Source: Actinomycetes bacterium (GTDB lineage: Bacteria > Actinomycetota > Actinomycetes > Propionibacteriales > Propionibacteriaceae). From it: 31,805 bases of DNA. Numbering within the stretch: position 1 is the stretch's first letter; every line of letters starts with the position of its first letter. Location: NCBI GenBank assembly GCA_023443125.1, contig JAEZVO010000030.1, forward strand, positions 1-31,805. The letters are read 5' to 3'. This document shows positions 1 through 7,350 of the stretch, piece by piece. The notes under the pieces were generated by a model. The model was not told where the DNA came from, ran no database searches, and saw only the letters and a program-made list of their open reading frames with translations. Position numbers and translations under genes: made by a program.

Positions 1-196
1 TCGGGACACCGGGCTTCGCGCCGGCGTTGACCTCGCGGCGGCGATGCCACACCCGCAGCGTCTCCGCGCTCATGCCGAGGAGCCCCGCAACATGCCGCAC
101 GGCGGACATCAGATTCGAGTGCTCACCAGAGGCCTTGGCCTCATCGAGCATCCGCAGCGCGCGCTCGCGCATCTCGGGAGAGTACTTCTGGTTCAT
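1..196 (-). CDS. IS3-family transposase OrfA, partial
   Basis: The ATG is at 196-194 on the minus strand and the frame stays open to the window edge, giving about 65 residues that start MNQKYSPEMRERALRML. This is the usual start of OrfA, the helix-turn-helix DNA-binding subunit of IS3-type transposases. The segment VAGLLGMSAETLRVWHRR is the recognition-helix part. OrfA normally joins OrfB (DDE integrase) by a -1 frameshift, but that part lies outside the window. The family call is firm; the subgroup cannot be given. Confidence 0.85.
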   Translation of the reverse strand, partial: MNQKYSPEMRERALRMLDEAKASGEHSNLMSAVRHVAGLLGMSAETLRVWHRRREVNAGAKPGVP

Positions 197-244
197 CGTG
201 TTCCATCCTTGCTTCAAAAACGGAACGAAACCCAGGCCGATTCA
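1..244 (-). mobile_element. IS3-family insertion sequence, one end only
   Basis: The element runs off the left edge. Its visible terminus is placed near base 244, where the minus strand reads TGAATCGGCCTGGGTTTCG just upstream of the orfA start; a TG-starting terminal repeat in this position is usual for IS3-family elements. The other end, orfB and the target duplication are outside the window, so the exact boundary is inferred. Confidence 0.7.
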
Positions 245-534
245 CAAAGGTTTCCCACGTGAAACCCGCCTGGCTGCCGTCCGGCTCACCACTCTCGACA
301 ACACACGACCCCGGCCGGCAGGTCGGAGGTCTTCTGCTTGTCCTTCTCTACCGCGCCGGACTTGTCGCGGATGCCGCCGGTGAAAGGTGCTGTATCTGAC
401 TGCGTCGTGCCGCCATCCGCCGCAGGTGCGGCCAGCACACCAGCATTGCCTATCGACCACGTGAGCACGCACGCGGCGGCCACTGTGAATGCGGTACCTC
501 GCCGCACTCTTGCTTTCTTTTCCCCAGCACGCAT
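245..534 (-). pseudogene. Secreted protein gene, frameshifted and truncated by the IS
   Basis: The ATG at 534 has GAGG about eight bases upstream and opens a clear signal peptide: a basic start (MRAGEKKARVRRG), a hydrophobic core and a likely cleavage after VLAAPA. The frame stops at TGA (286-288) after 82 codons. Moving one base at the GGGG run (plus-strand CCCC, 309-312) opens another frame that reads SCVVESGEPDGSQAGFTWET and continues into the IS end. The simplest reading is a secreted protein gene with a one-base slip in the G run, then cut by IS3 insertion at about 244. The function of the intact gene is unknown. It could instead be a short genuine secreted peptide of 82 residues. Confidence 0.55.
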
Positions 535-658
535 CCCCAAACCTCGATCCCTTCAGCCATAACGGCGAACGACAGAGCGCACAATGCGCCCGGGAAGAGC
601 GCACCATTCGGGTGCTTAAAAGTAGAATCAACGAAGGGGGGATTGCAGCGAGGCTAGG

Positions 659-1612
659 CTATAATTTCGCCATTTCGCTCGCGGGGGCCTGACGAGACAG
701 CACGCGGTCCGCTGCAACGAGCGCCGCGACGATGCCGACACCCACCAGGGCCAGCCCCCCAACGACCACAGCATCGTTGCCCGGCGAGAGCAAGCCACCG
801 TCGGCACTCTGCCATGGCCACAACGCGCGCAGCGAACCGAGCAGCAGCCCCGACATCGCCACCATCGTCACGGTGTGGTGATGCTCCAGCAGCCAATGCA
901 GCGCGCGGATGAACAGCGCGAGGCCGGTGAGCGCGCCGAGGCCGAAGACGGCGATGTAGCCGAGGTCGCGGGTGTGGATAGCGTTCAGCGTCGGCGCATA
1001 GAGCCCCACCACCAGCAGAAAGAACGAACCGGAGACGCCCGGCAGGACCAGCGCGCAGATCGCCACCGCGGCAGCGCAGAACACCATCCACAGCGGCGGC
1101 TGCTGCACCACCGCACCCGCACCGGAGGACGTGAGGAGGAATGCCGCGACGGCGACCGCGACGAACACCAACGCGTACACCCACAGGCGCTCGCGCTGGA
1201 CACTGCGGCGGTCGATCATGAGCAGGGGAACCACCACCGACGCCGCGACCATGCCCATGAATAGGCCGCGGGATAACGTCGGGGTATTGGTGACGAAGGC
1301 CGCCATCACCCCCGCGAGCGAGAGCACCATCGCCGCCATGCCGATAAACATGGGAATGAGCAGCCACCAATCCACGCGCTTGCACTCTGCGACGAACCCC
1401 TTGCGACGATCAGGCCCCACGACGAGCGACTTCACAGCGCTGATGAGGTGGTTGCCGGAGTCGAGCACGCGCTCGTAGACGCCCGTGATGAGCGCGATCG
1501 TGCCGCCGGAGACGCCGGGGATGAGCTCGGCGAGCCCAATGAGACCGCCACGCACGGCGTTGTAGATGATGCCACCCACCGTCGGGCGAGGGAGTTCGTC
1601 GGTGCTGCTCAT
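659..1612 (-). CDS. DUF368 membrane protein, PopT-type undecaprenyl phosphate transporter
   Basis: The 317-residue protein is strongly hydrophobic with roughly eight membrane segments. Its N-terminal part carries the DUF368 signature (GGLIGLAELIPGVSGGTIAL), and a second related motif near the middle (LVLPGVSGSFFLLVVGLY) suggests an internal repeat. DUF368 proteins (PopT) have been described as translocases that recycle the C55 lipid carrier across the membrane for wall synthesis; that role is transferred by family. I chose the ATG at 1612 because AAAGG lies five bases upstream; a start at 1672 would add 20 basic residues and cross the hairpin at 1652-1679. The next gene upstream on this strand is lemA, 92 bases away. 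Confidence 0.85.
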   Translation of the reverse strand: MSSTDELPRPTVGGIIYNAVRGGLIGLAELIPGVSGGTIALITGVYERVLDSGNHLISAVKSLVVGPDRRKGFVAECKRVDWWLLIPMFIGMAAMVLSLAGVMAAFVTNTPTLSRGLFMGMVAASVVVPLLMIDRRSVQRERLWVYALVFVAVAVAAFLLTSSGAGAVVQQPPLWMVFCAAAVAICALVLPGVSGSFFLLVVGLYAPTLNAIHTRDLGYIAVFGLGALTGLALFIRALHWLLEHHHTVTMVAMSGLLLGSLRALWPWQSADGGLLSPGNDAVVVGGLALVGVGIVAALVAADRVLSRQAPASEMAKL

Positions 1613-1651
1613 GGGCGCCTTTCGTCGGAGGATGATCTTCGGAGCATGATT

Positions 1652-1679
1652 CCGCCCCGTACCGTGCGGCACGGGGCGG
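1652..1679 (-). terminator. Hairpin between lemA and the DUF368 gene
   Basis: Nine-base arms CCGCCCCGT and ACGGGGCGG enclose a ten-base loop. The hairpin lies 25 bases after the lemA stop. No U-run follows, so it may only weaken readthrough into the DUF368 gene. Confidence 0.5.
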
Positions 1680-1704
1680 ACGGGAGATGTGGGGATGGGC
1701 GGTG

Positions 1705-2307
1705 TTACTTCTCGAAGCTCACGCGGGGGGCTTCGCGTACCGTCGGGTCCTGAATCTCGAAGTACGTGGCCTTCTCGAACTTGCCCGCGTTGGCAACGAT
1801 GCTGCTGGGCACCGACTCGATGCGGGTGTTGTAATCGCGCACGTTTGCGTTGTAGAAGCGACGGCTGTTCGCGATGCGGTCTTCGGTGTCGGCCAGCTGG
1901 CGCTGGAGCTGCATGAAGTTCTGGTTGGACTTGATCTCAGGGTACGCCTCAACCGACACCATCAGGTTGCGCACCTCTTGGCTCAGCTTCGACTCCGCCT
2001 GCGCGCGCTCCTCCGACGGCCCATGGCCCGCCGCGTTTGCGGCCGCGTACGCCTGGTTGCGGTGCTGGATTACCGACTCCAGCGTGGAACGCTCGTGCGT
2101 CGCGTACCCCTTCACCGTCTCAACCAGGTTGGGGATGAGGTCGTAGCGACGGGACAGCTCGACGTCGATCTGCCGCCACGATTCCTGAATGGTGTTGCGA
2201 CCGCGCACAAGGCTGTTGTGCGTCGAGATCCACCAGATGACAACAACGATGGCCAAGATGACGACGAGGGCAAGGATGCCGAGAAGAATTTGAATCAAGA
2301 GGTCCAC
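1705..2307 (-). CDS. lemA: LemA family protein
   Basis: The protein has 200 residues, the usual LemA length. Residues 2-27 form one membrane segment (LLIQILLGILALVVILAIVV), followed by the conserved RGRNTIQESWRQIDVELSRR and YDLIPNLVETVKGYATHE, then a helical cytoplasmic or extracytoplasmic domain with LMVSVEAYPEIKSNQNF. The biochemical role of LemA proteins is not established; they are small single-pass membrane proteins with a four-helix fold. The start is GTG at 2307, supported by AAGGAGAGA on the minus strand five bases before it. It is probably transcribed alone, because a 426-base gap with repeats lies upstream and a hairpin downstream. Confidence 0.92.
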   Translation of the reverse strand: MDLLIQILLGILALVVILAIVVVIWWISTHNSLVRGRNTIQESWRQIDVELSRRYDLIPNLVETVKGYATHERSTLESVIQHRNQAYAAANAAGHGPSEERAQAESKLSQEVRNLMVSVEAYPEIKSNQNFMQLQRQLADTEDRIANSRRFYNANVRDYNTRIESVPSSIVANAGKFEKATYFEIQDPTVREAPRVSFEK

Positions 2308-2468
2308 GAAATCTCTCCTTCAGTGGCTGTACATTTCCAGCGTACCAGCGGGTGGGTGCGTTACCGCGGTCGTCGGGTGGGGTGGATTTCTCGCTCCCCC
2401 GATCGGCGAGGTGCGACGCCGGGAGCGCCGGGCTCGATGATTGAGCCGCGGGTGCAGCCCATGTCGAC

Positions 2469-2547
2469 GGTTGAGCCGGCCCGAAGGGCCGAATCGAAAC
2501 CCTGCAACGGATGTGGTTTCGATACGCGGCTGCGCCGCTACTCAACC
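2469..2547. repeat. Pair of REP-like palindromes in inverted orientation
   Basis: Two 33-base units face each other: 2469-2501 begins GGTTGAG and ends GAATCGAAACC; 2515-2547 begins GGTTTCGATACGC and ends CTCAACC. Each carries its own small hairpin (CGGCCCGAAGGGCCG; GCGGCTGCGCCGC). Degenerate fragments with GATGATTGAGCCG occur on both sides, near 2437 and 2562. This looks like a bacterial REP/BIME cluster. It occupies most of the 2308-2733 gap, which holds no credible gene. Confidence 0.7.
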
Positions 2548-2609
2548 ACCGGGGTCTGCAAGCGATGATTGAGCCGCCGAAGGGGGCAAGTCGACATCAC
2601 CCAGCGCAA

Positions 2610-2692
2610 AAACTGCAAAACTCGCCAACAGACGTAACCCTCCCCGCTCACGCAAGCGTGAGGCTCTCAACTGATGGCGAGTTTTGCAGTTT
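2610..2692 (-). terminator. Long-stem terminator downstream of the sortase-fold gene
   Basis: Perfect 18-base arms lie at 2610-2627 (AAACTGCAAAACTCGCCA) and 2675-2692. The 47-base loop contains a second perfect hairpin, CTCACGC-AA-GCGTGAG at 2647-2662. On the minus strand the distal arm ends in TTTTT, which suits intrinsic termination after the gene ending at 2734. Confidence 0.75.
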
Positions 2693-2733
2693 CCCCAGCC
2701 GAGCCCGCGTCTAGATGCACCCGCCCCGCGGGT

Positions 2734-3396
2734 TCATCGTCGCTCTTCGCGGGTGAGCACAGCAAACGCCACGGAGCGATCGTCGGTGGGGATGAGGTCT
2801 TGGTCGGTAGTGAGGGTGAGCCAAGGCTGCTGCGGCGGCTCGTCTTGGCCGGGCACCGCCTCGAGCACCCATGATTCGTCGCGCTGCACGGTGAGGTCGT
2901 TCGGCGCCACACGCACCTCATAGATGTAGCGCGCAAGGCTCGTCTCGACGATGACCTCGTCGCCGTTCGCCAGGTGCTGCAGCCGCTCGAAGGGTTTGCC
3001 GTCGGTGGTGTGGTGTCCGGCGATGGCCATGTTTCCGATCTCGCCGGGGAGGTTCGTCGTCGGATACCAGCCCACGCCGCGACGCAGGTCGTCGGGGGTG
3101 GTGCCGGCGATAATGGCGGTGCGCAGGTGGAGTTTGGGGATTTCCAGTACCCAGGTGGGCTCGCCGGCGGTGGGTAGGGGCAGCTCGGCCTCGGATTTGG
3201 CCTTGTCGGCACGCTTTGCGACGGCGGACTCGGCCTGCTTGAGCGCGTCCGCCATCGGGCCTTGTGCAGCCATGTTCGTCCCGACGAATAACCACAGCGC
3301 CCAGCCCGCAGCCGCGAGCACCGCGACGAGGACCAGGACGCTCAGCGCCAGCAGCATCCTGCCTGGGGTGACCCCGCGCTTCGTCTCATCGGCCAT
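2734..3396 (-). CDS. Class E-like sortase-fold protein lacking the catalytic cysteine
   Basis: The 220-residue protein has a cytoplasmic basic N-terminus, one membrane anchor (about residues 14-39), a linker and an extracellular sortase domain. Family landmarks are VLEIPKLHLRTAII, the histidine motif AIAGHHTTDGKPF (His128/129) and a final strand with Arg207 (DDRSVAFAVL). In active class E enzymes the strand before this Arg reads TLTTC, with Cys as nucleophile. Here it reads LTLTTDQD, with Asp198 encoded by GAC, and the whole protein has no cysteine. Transpeptidase activity is therefore not expected by the known mechanism. The ATG at 3396 was chosen because it follows CACAAT by six bases, which fits leaderless starts elsewhere in the window; the codon at 3414 would sit upstream of that box. 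No LPxTG protein is visible nearby. Confidence 0.85.
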   Translation of the reverse strand: MADETKRGVTPGRMLLALSVLVLVAVLAAAGWALWLFVGTNMAAQGPMADALKQAESAVAKRADKAKSEAELPLPTAGEPTWVLEIPKLHLRTAIIAGTTPDDLRRGVGWYPTTNLPGEIGNMAIAGHHTTDGKPFERLQHLANGDEVIVETSLARYIYEVRVAPNDLTVQRDESWVLEAVPGQDEPPQQPWLTLTTDQDLIPTDDRSVAFAVLTREERR

Positions 3397-3435
3397 GGGC
3401 CTATTGTGGCGCACTCCCGCCAGGCCGCGGAGGGG

Positions 3436-4245
3436 CTAGAACCAGAGTTTGGAGTGGATGGGCTCGGGCGAGGCCTCAGCATCGTCGTCGACGAAGGGCT
3501 CTGCGCCGCCGGGCCAGGTGGCCGCTTCCTTGCCGGACAACCACCGATACCCCGCCGACAGCCCAGCAGATGCGCGGGTGATACCGCGGAGGTCCGGCTG
3601 CTCGAGGGCACCGACGAACAGCAGGTTGCCGTACCGTCGCCCCTTGTGAACAGCAGGTTCAGCGCCGACGAGAAAATGGCGCCACCGCTGTTGGATGCCC
3701 GCCGCGACGCGCTTCGACCAGGTGAAGGGTGCGCGGTCGGTGCAGTTCAGGATGACCACAGATTCGCCGCGGGTGACCCGTCGGATCTCATCGAACGCCT
3801 CCGACGTGACCAGCTCCGGCGGCACCTGGGCACCGTTGAACGCGTCGACGATCACCACGTCGGCCCACTCGTCGGCCATGGCCTGGAGCCCGGTGCGCCC
3901 GTCGACGTCGCGTACTTTGATGCCGGAGCGTTTGGGCAGCGGGGTTTTGCGGCGGACTTCCTCGGTGAGTTCGACGTTGGGTTCGCACACCACCTGCGCG
4001 GTGTGCGGGCGGCGCCACGCGACCCAGCGCGGGATGGTGAGGCCGCCGCCGCCGATGTGGACGATGCGGAGGCGCTCGGTGTCGGGGGCGCGCAGGGCGG
4101 TGTGGTCAAGGATGAGGGCGATCTGCTGGACGTACTCGAAGACGAGAAAGTCGGGGCGCGACGGGTCGACCCACGACTGCTGCGTCGGCCCGAACATCAC
4201 GCGAAACGCGCCCGGCACGGTGTCGTCGGGAAGCAGATACTGCAT
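3436..4245 (-). CDS. Spermidine synthase-like protein
   Basis: The 269-residue protein has a Rossmann-type methyltransferase/aminopropyltransferase core. The glycine loop is RIVHIGGGGLTIPRWVAW, followed by the acidic end of the next strand (CEPN), a DVDGRTGL segment and ADVVIVDAFNGAQVPPEL, in the order seen in spermidine synthase family members. Actinobacteria carry several such proteins that are not proven to make polyamines, so the substrate is open. The C-terminal 40 residues (FVDDDAEASPEP and around) are acidic and probably disordered. The ATG at 4245 is fixed by TAGGCT six bases upstream, suggesting leaderless translation. It ends 39 bases above the sortase-fold start, so a common transcript is possible. 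Confidence 0.8.
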   Translation of the reverse strand: MQYLLPDDTVPGAFRVMFGPTQQSWVDPSRPDFLVFEYVQQIALILDHTALRAPDTERLRIVHIGGGGLTIPRWVAWRRPHTAQVVCEPNVELTEEVRRKTPLPKRSGIKVRDVDGRTGLQAMADEWADVVIVDAFNGAQVPPELVTSEAFDEIRRVTRGESVVILNCTDRAPFTWSKRVAAGIQQRWRHFLVGAEPAVHKGRRYGNLLFVGALEQPDLRGITRASAGLSAGYRWLSGKEAATWPGGAEPFVDDDAEASPEPIHSKLWF

Positions 4246-4251
4246 CCTGCG

Positions 4252-4257
4252 AGCCTA
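4252..4257 (-). promoter_or_regulatory. -10 box TAGGCT, leaderless start of the spermidine synthase-like gene
   Basis: TAGGCT-CGCAGG-ATG on the minus strand places the expected transcription start at or next to the A of the start codon, and no ribosome site is present. Confidence 0.65.
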
Positions 4258-4330
4258 CCCGGAACCTTCGCGCGGCGTCCGGCGTCGTCGGGTTGGGTTG
4301 GGTTGGTGGTGGTGCGGCCCGCTCCGCCGG

Positions 4331-4472
4331 GCAGGTGCAACCTGTGCGGCAACTGAGCGGATCAAGTGTCACCTGCCTCCCGACGACGCCTCGCCCGGGC
4401 GAGGCAAGTGAAACCTGTGCCGGGACAGAGCCGCACAGGTTACGTCTGCCCGGGTCGGGAACACCGCCGCGG
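4331..4472 (+). repeat. 142-base structured repeat, copy 1
   Basis: It matches 5848-5989 at all but about one base. The repeat is an imperfect palindrome: the left arm GCAGGTGCAACCTGTGCGGC pairs with the right arm GCCGCACAGGTTACGTCTGC near 4430-4449, and the centre holds CTCGCCCGGGCGAG. It lies 10 bases beyond the stop codon of the AAA/DUF4143 gene. No reading frame is evident. A non-autonomous mobile element or a structured RNA are both possible. Confidence 0.85.
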
Positions 4473-4482
4473 CGCGACGCGC

Positions 4483-5742
4483 TCACGGGCAGAGCGCAGC
4501 CAAAGAGCACGTAACGGTGCCGTCGTCGAGGCAGTACGTACCGCCCAGCGCAGTCAGTACCAGGCGAAAGATCGGCTCGCTGTCGATCTGCGCGACGGCC
4601 TTCGCCAGCGTCGCTGCACCTTTGGGCACCTGCCTCTCCCCCAGCTTGATCTCGATGGCACCCCAGCGCCCATCGGGCAACTCGACGACGGCATCGATCT
4701 CGTGCCCGTTCGAGTCCCGATAGTGATAGACCCGCCCACCGAGGGGCTCGGCGAGCACCGACAAATCGTGCACCGCTGCGCTCTCGAACAAGACTCCCGT
4801 CGTGAGCAGATCATCGAAGAGCGCGTGCTGATCTGCCCGCAACGCGGCGGCCGCCAGAGCCGGGTCAGCGAGATGCCAGCGGGGCGACGTCCTCAATCGC
4901 GCCCGCGTGCGCAACCCCGGCGCCCAGGCCGGCTGCTGCTCGACGACGAAAAGGCGCTCGAGCAAACCGACGTAGCTGGCGACCGTATCGACGGTGATGT
5001 TCGGCGCAATGGCCGCCACATCCAACCGGAGCGTTTGGAACGTCGTTTCCGACGCACTTGCCCTAGCCAGCGCTCGAATCAAACGCTCCATGACGGATGG
5101 GTCATGCCGCATATTCGCGAGCCGGGTCACGTCGACGCGCGCAGTCTCGGCGAGGTATGCACGCAGCAGTTGAGCGGCCCGGCCTGGGGGCAACGTCGTC
5201 ATAGCAGGAAATCCTGGCGTGACGAGCTGCTGGGTGAGTTGCGCGAGGGTCAGCTGCGGGGCCGACGTCGGCGGTGCTCCCTGGTGGAAGAGGGCCCGGA
5301 GGCTCACCGTCGGTTCTCCCACGGGCTGCTCGGCCCAAGCCAGCGTGCGCTGCCGCAGCCTCAGAAAGCGCCCGGCTCCGGTGTGCCTAGACTCATCGTC
5401 GAACGGCACCGCGGAACCGGTGAGGATGAATTGGCCAGGTTTGGCCTGCGCATCGACGCGGCGCCGCACGCGATTCCATACCCCAGGCGCTACTTGCCAT
5501 TCATCCAACAGCCTGGGGGATGCACCGTCGAGCAGCGATGCAGGGGCCACATCGAGCCTGGCTTGCGCTTCGTCGTCGTCCATGAAGACGTACGACGCGG
5601 CAGCGTTCAGGCCAGTCATGGTCTTGCCGCAGGCGCGCGGCCCCTCGATCACGACGGCTCCGGCCGTTTGCAGCGCATCGGCGAGCACTTCGTCGATGAT
5701 CCGGGGGCGGTAGGGCTGGCCGAGGACATCGCGCGTATCCAT
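4483..5742 (-). CDS. AAA ATPase with DUF4143 domain
   Basis: The 419-residue protein has Walker A EGPRACGKT (about residues 33-41), Walker B RLLDEWQ (Asp80, Glu81) and a sensor segment GQFILTGSA, the AAA_14 arrangement. The C-terminal DUF4143 part ends with HEIDAVVELPDGRWGAIEIK, where Asp350, Glu364 and Lys366 resemble a PD-(D/E)xK nuclease core. Proteins of this family are common, often patchily distributed and of unproven function; some resemble defence or toxin-antitoxin ATPases. The ATG at 5742 follows TAGGCT by six bases. The gene stands alone between two near-identical direct repeats, and three tandem 23-base repeats occupy its upstream promoter region, suggesting a self-contained, acquired and possibly autoregulated unit. 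Confidence 0.9.
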   Translation of the reverse strand: MDTRDVLGQPYRPRIIDEVLADALQTAGAVVIEGPRACGKTMTGLNAAASYVFMDDDEAQARLDVAPASLLDGASPRLLDEWQVAPGVWNRVRRRVDAQAKPGQFILTGSAVPFDDESRHTGAGRFLRLRQRTLAWAEQPVGEPTVSLRALFHQGAPPTSAPQLTLAQLTQQLVTPGFPAMTTLPPGRAAQLLRAYLAETARVDVTRLANMRHDPSVMERLIRALARASASETTFQTLRLDVAAIAPNITVDTVASYVGLLERLFVVEQQPAWAPGLRTRARLRTSPRWHLADPALAAAALRADQHALFDDLLTTGVLFESAAVHDLSVLAEPLGGRVYHYRDSNGHEIDAVVELPDGRWGAIEIKLGERQVPKGAATLAKAVAQIDSEPIFRLVLTALGGTYCLDDGTVTCSLAALCP

Positions 5743-5748
5743 GCTGCG

Positions 5749-5754
5749 AGCCTA
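5749..5754 (-). promoter_or_regulatory. -10 box TAGGCT, leaderless start of the AAA/DUF4143 gene
   Basis: TAGGCT-CGCAGC-ATG on the minus strand. The twelve bases TAGGCTCGCAG before the codon are nearly identical to those before the gene starting at 4245. Confidence 0.65.
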
Positions 5755-5758
5755 CACT

Positions 5759-5827
5759 AGAACGGATGTTGCAGGCTTTCTAGGACGGGCTTTGCAGGAT
5801 TTCCAGAACGGATCATGCAGGAATGCT
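5759..5827 (-). repeat. Three 23-base tandem repeats in the promoter of the AAA/DUF4143 gene
   Basis: Units are 5759-5781, 5782-5804 and 5805-5827, with no spacers. On the plus strand all share AGxACGG, then TGCAGG at position 12-17 of the unit. Units 1 and 2 agree at 17 of 23 positions, units 1 and 3 at 18. The array starts five bases upstream of the -10 box, so it covers the -35 region and beyond. This is a plausible operator array for the downstream gene; the binding protein is unknown. Confidence 0.75.
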
Positions 5828-5847
5828 GGGTGCGCCGCCCCGGCCAG

Positions 5848-5989
5848 GCAGGTGCAACCTGTGCGGCAACTGAGCGGATCAAGTGTCACCTGCCTCCCGA
5901 CGATGCCTCGCCCGGGCGAGGCAAGTGAAACCTGTGCCGGGACAGAGCCGCACAGGTTACGTCTGCCCGGGTCGGGAACACCGCCGCGG
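5848..5989 (+). repeat. 142-base structured repeat, copy 2
   Basis: Direct repeat of 4331-4472; the only difference I see is T for C in the CGACGA(C/T)GCC segment. It keeps the same palindromic arms. Together the two copies bracket the AAA/DUF4143 gene and its tandem repeats. It ends 31 bases before the -10 box of the MATE gene. Confidence 0.85.
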
Positions 5990-6020
5990 GCGCCGATGAC
6001 CACCCGCCCACCCACCCGAG

Positions 6021-6026
6021 TACACT
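6021..6026 (+). promoter_or_regulatory. -10 box TACACT before the MATE gene
   Basis: TACACT is followed by seven bases and then ATG at 6034, with no ribosome site between them, as expected for a leaderless transcript. Confidence 0.5.
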
Positions 6027-6033
6027 CGCGTCC

Positions 6034-7350
6034 ATGTCTCTCACCCGACGGGTGCTCGCCCTGGCGATTCCCGCATTCGCGGCGCTCATCGCGCAGCCGC
6101 TGATGACACTCGCCGACACCTGGATCGTCGGCCGCCTCGGCACCACGCAACTCGCCGGGCTCGGCGTCGGCGCCGTCACCCTCACCACGCTCACCGGCCT
6201 CATGGTGTTCCTCGCCTACGGCTCCACCGCGACGGTGTCGCGCCAAGTGGGCGCGGGCAACACCCGCCGCGCGCTCGAGCTCGGCATCCAGGCCATGTGG
6301 CTTGCGCTCGTGCTGGGCATCGCCCTTGCCGGGGCGGCGTTCGCAGGCGGCGACTGGTTCGTCGCAGCCCTCGGAGCCAAATCCGACGTGGCCACTCACG
6401 CAGCCACGTACTTGCGGTGGGCGCTGCCGGGACTGCCCGGAATGCTGGTGATGCTCGCCGCGACGGGTACGTTCCGCGGGCTTGAAGACGCCACGACCCC
6501 GCTGGCGCTGATGGTGGGGTCGGCGTCGCTGAACTTCGTACTCAACCTGCTGTTCGTGTTCGGCCTGCACCTCGGCATCGCCGGCGCCGCGCTCGGCACC
6601 GCGGTGGCGGAAACCGCGCTCGGCCTCGTCGCCGCCGCACTCATCGCGCGCAAAGCGAGCAGTGCGGGGGCTCGTCGGGCACCACACCTCGCTGACATGT
6701 GGCTGAACCTCACCGTCGGCATCCCGCTCATGCTGCGCACCTTAACGCTGCGCGTCGCCATCTTGCTCACCACGTATGTCGCGACGGCGCAGGGCCCGGC
6801 GGCGCTCGCGGCGCACCACATCGTGATGCAGGTGTGGAACTTCCTCGCCGACGCGCTCGACGCCATCGCCATCGCCGGGCAGACCATCATCGGCACCGCG
6901 CTCGGCGCGTCGAACCGCGACGAGGCCCGCGCCTTCACGTCGCGCATGACGCGCTGGGCCATCGGCGTCGGCGGGGTGCTCGGCACGCTGGTGCTGCTCA
7001 CGCACCGACCGCTCGGCGCATTTTTCTCCCCCGACCCCGACGTGCGGGGCCTCACCGTCTGGGTGTTCGTCATCGTCGCCGTGGCCCTACCCCTGGCTGG
7101 CTACGTGTTTCTCCTCGACGGCGTGCTCATCGGCGCGGGCGACGGGCCGTACCTGGCGAAGGCGGGCATCGTGGCGCTGGCGGTGTACGCGCCGCTGGCG
7201 CTCGCGTCGCTCCTACTGCCGAAGGGGCAGCTGGGGCTCGTGGGCCTGTGGCTCGCCTTCTCGTTCGGCTACATGGGCGGGCGCGCGCTCACGCTGTGGT
7301 GGCGCGCCCGCAACGACGACTGGATGCGCCTGGGCGCTCACGAAAGTTGA
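6034..7350 (+). CDS. MATE family efflux transporter, DinF-like
   Basis: The 438-residue protein shows about twelve membrane segments in two homologous halves. The first half begins VLALAIPAFAALIAQPLMTL-ADTWIVGRLG and has GSTATVSRQVGAGN; the second half has RVAILLTTYVATAQGPAALA and IAIAGQTIIGTALGASNRDEA, both typical of the MATE/DinF branch. These exporters use a sodium or proton gradient to remove cationic or other small compounds; the substrate cannot be read here. Its TGA stop forms the first three bases of the left arm of the terminator at 7348. The gene is convergent with pcp and has no operon partner. Confidence 0.92.
   Translation: MSLTRRVLALAIPAFAALIAQPLMTLADTWIVGRLGTTQLAGLGVGAVTLTTLTGLMVFLAYGSTATVSRQVGAGNTRRALELGIQAMWLALVLGIALAGAAFAGGDWFVAALGAKSDVATHAATYLRWALPGLPGMLVMLAATGTFRGLEDATTPLALMVGSASLNFVLNLLFVFGLHLGIAGAALGTAVAETALGLVAAALIARKASSAGARRAPHLADMWLNLTVGIPLMLRTLTLRVAILLTTYVATAQGPAALAAHHIVMQVWNFLADALDAIAIAGQTIIGTALGASNRDEARAFTSRMTRWAIGVGGVLGTLVLLTHRPLGAFFSPDPDVRGLTVWVFVIVAVALPLAGYVFLLDGVLIGAGDGPYLAKAGIVALAVYAPLALASLLLPKGQLGLVGLWLAFSFGYMGGRALTLWWRARNDDWMRLGAHES

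Noticed and set aside
660..665. Perfect TATAAT on the plus strand
   Set aside because: It lies at the end of the minus-strand DUF368 gene, with no -35 box at a usual distance and no plus-strand gene after it.
5759..5827. Possible small CRISPR array
   Set aside because: The 23-base units are contiguous, imperfect and have no spacers; no cas genes are present.
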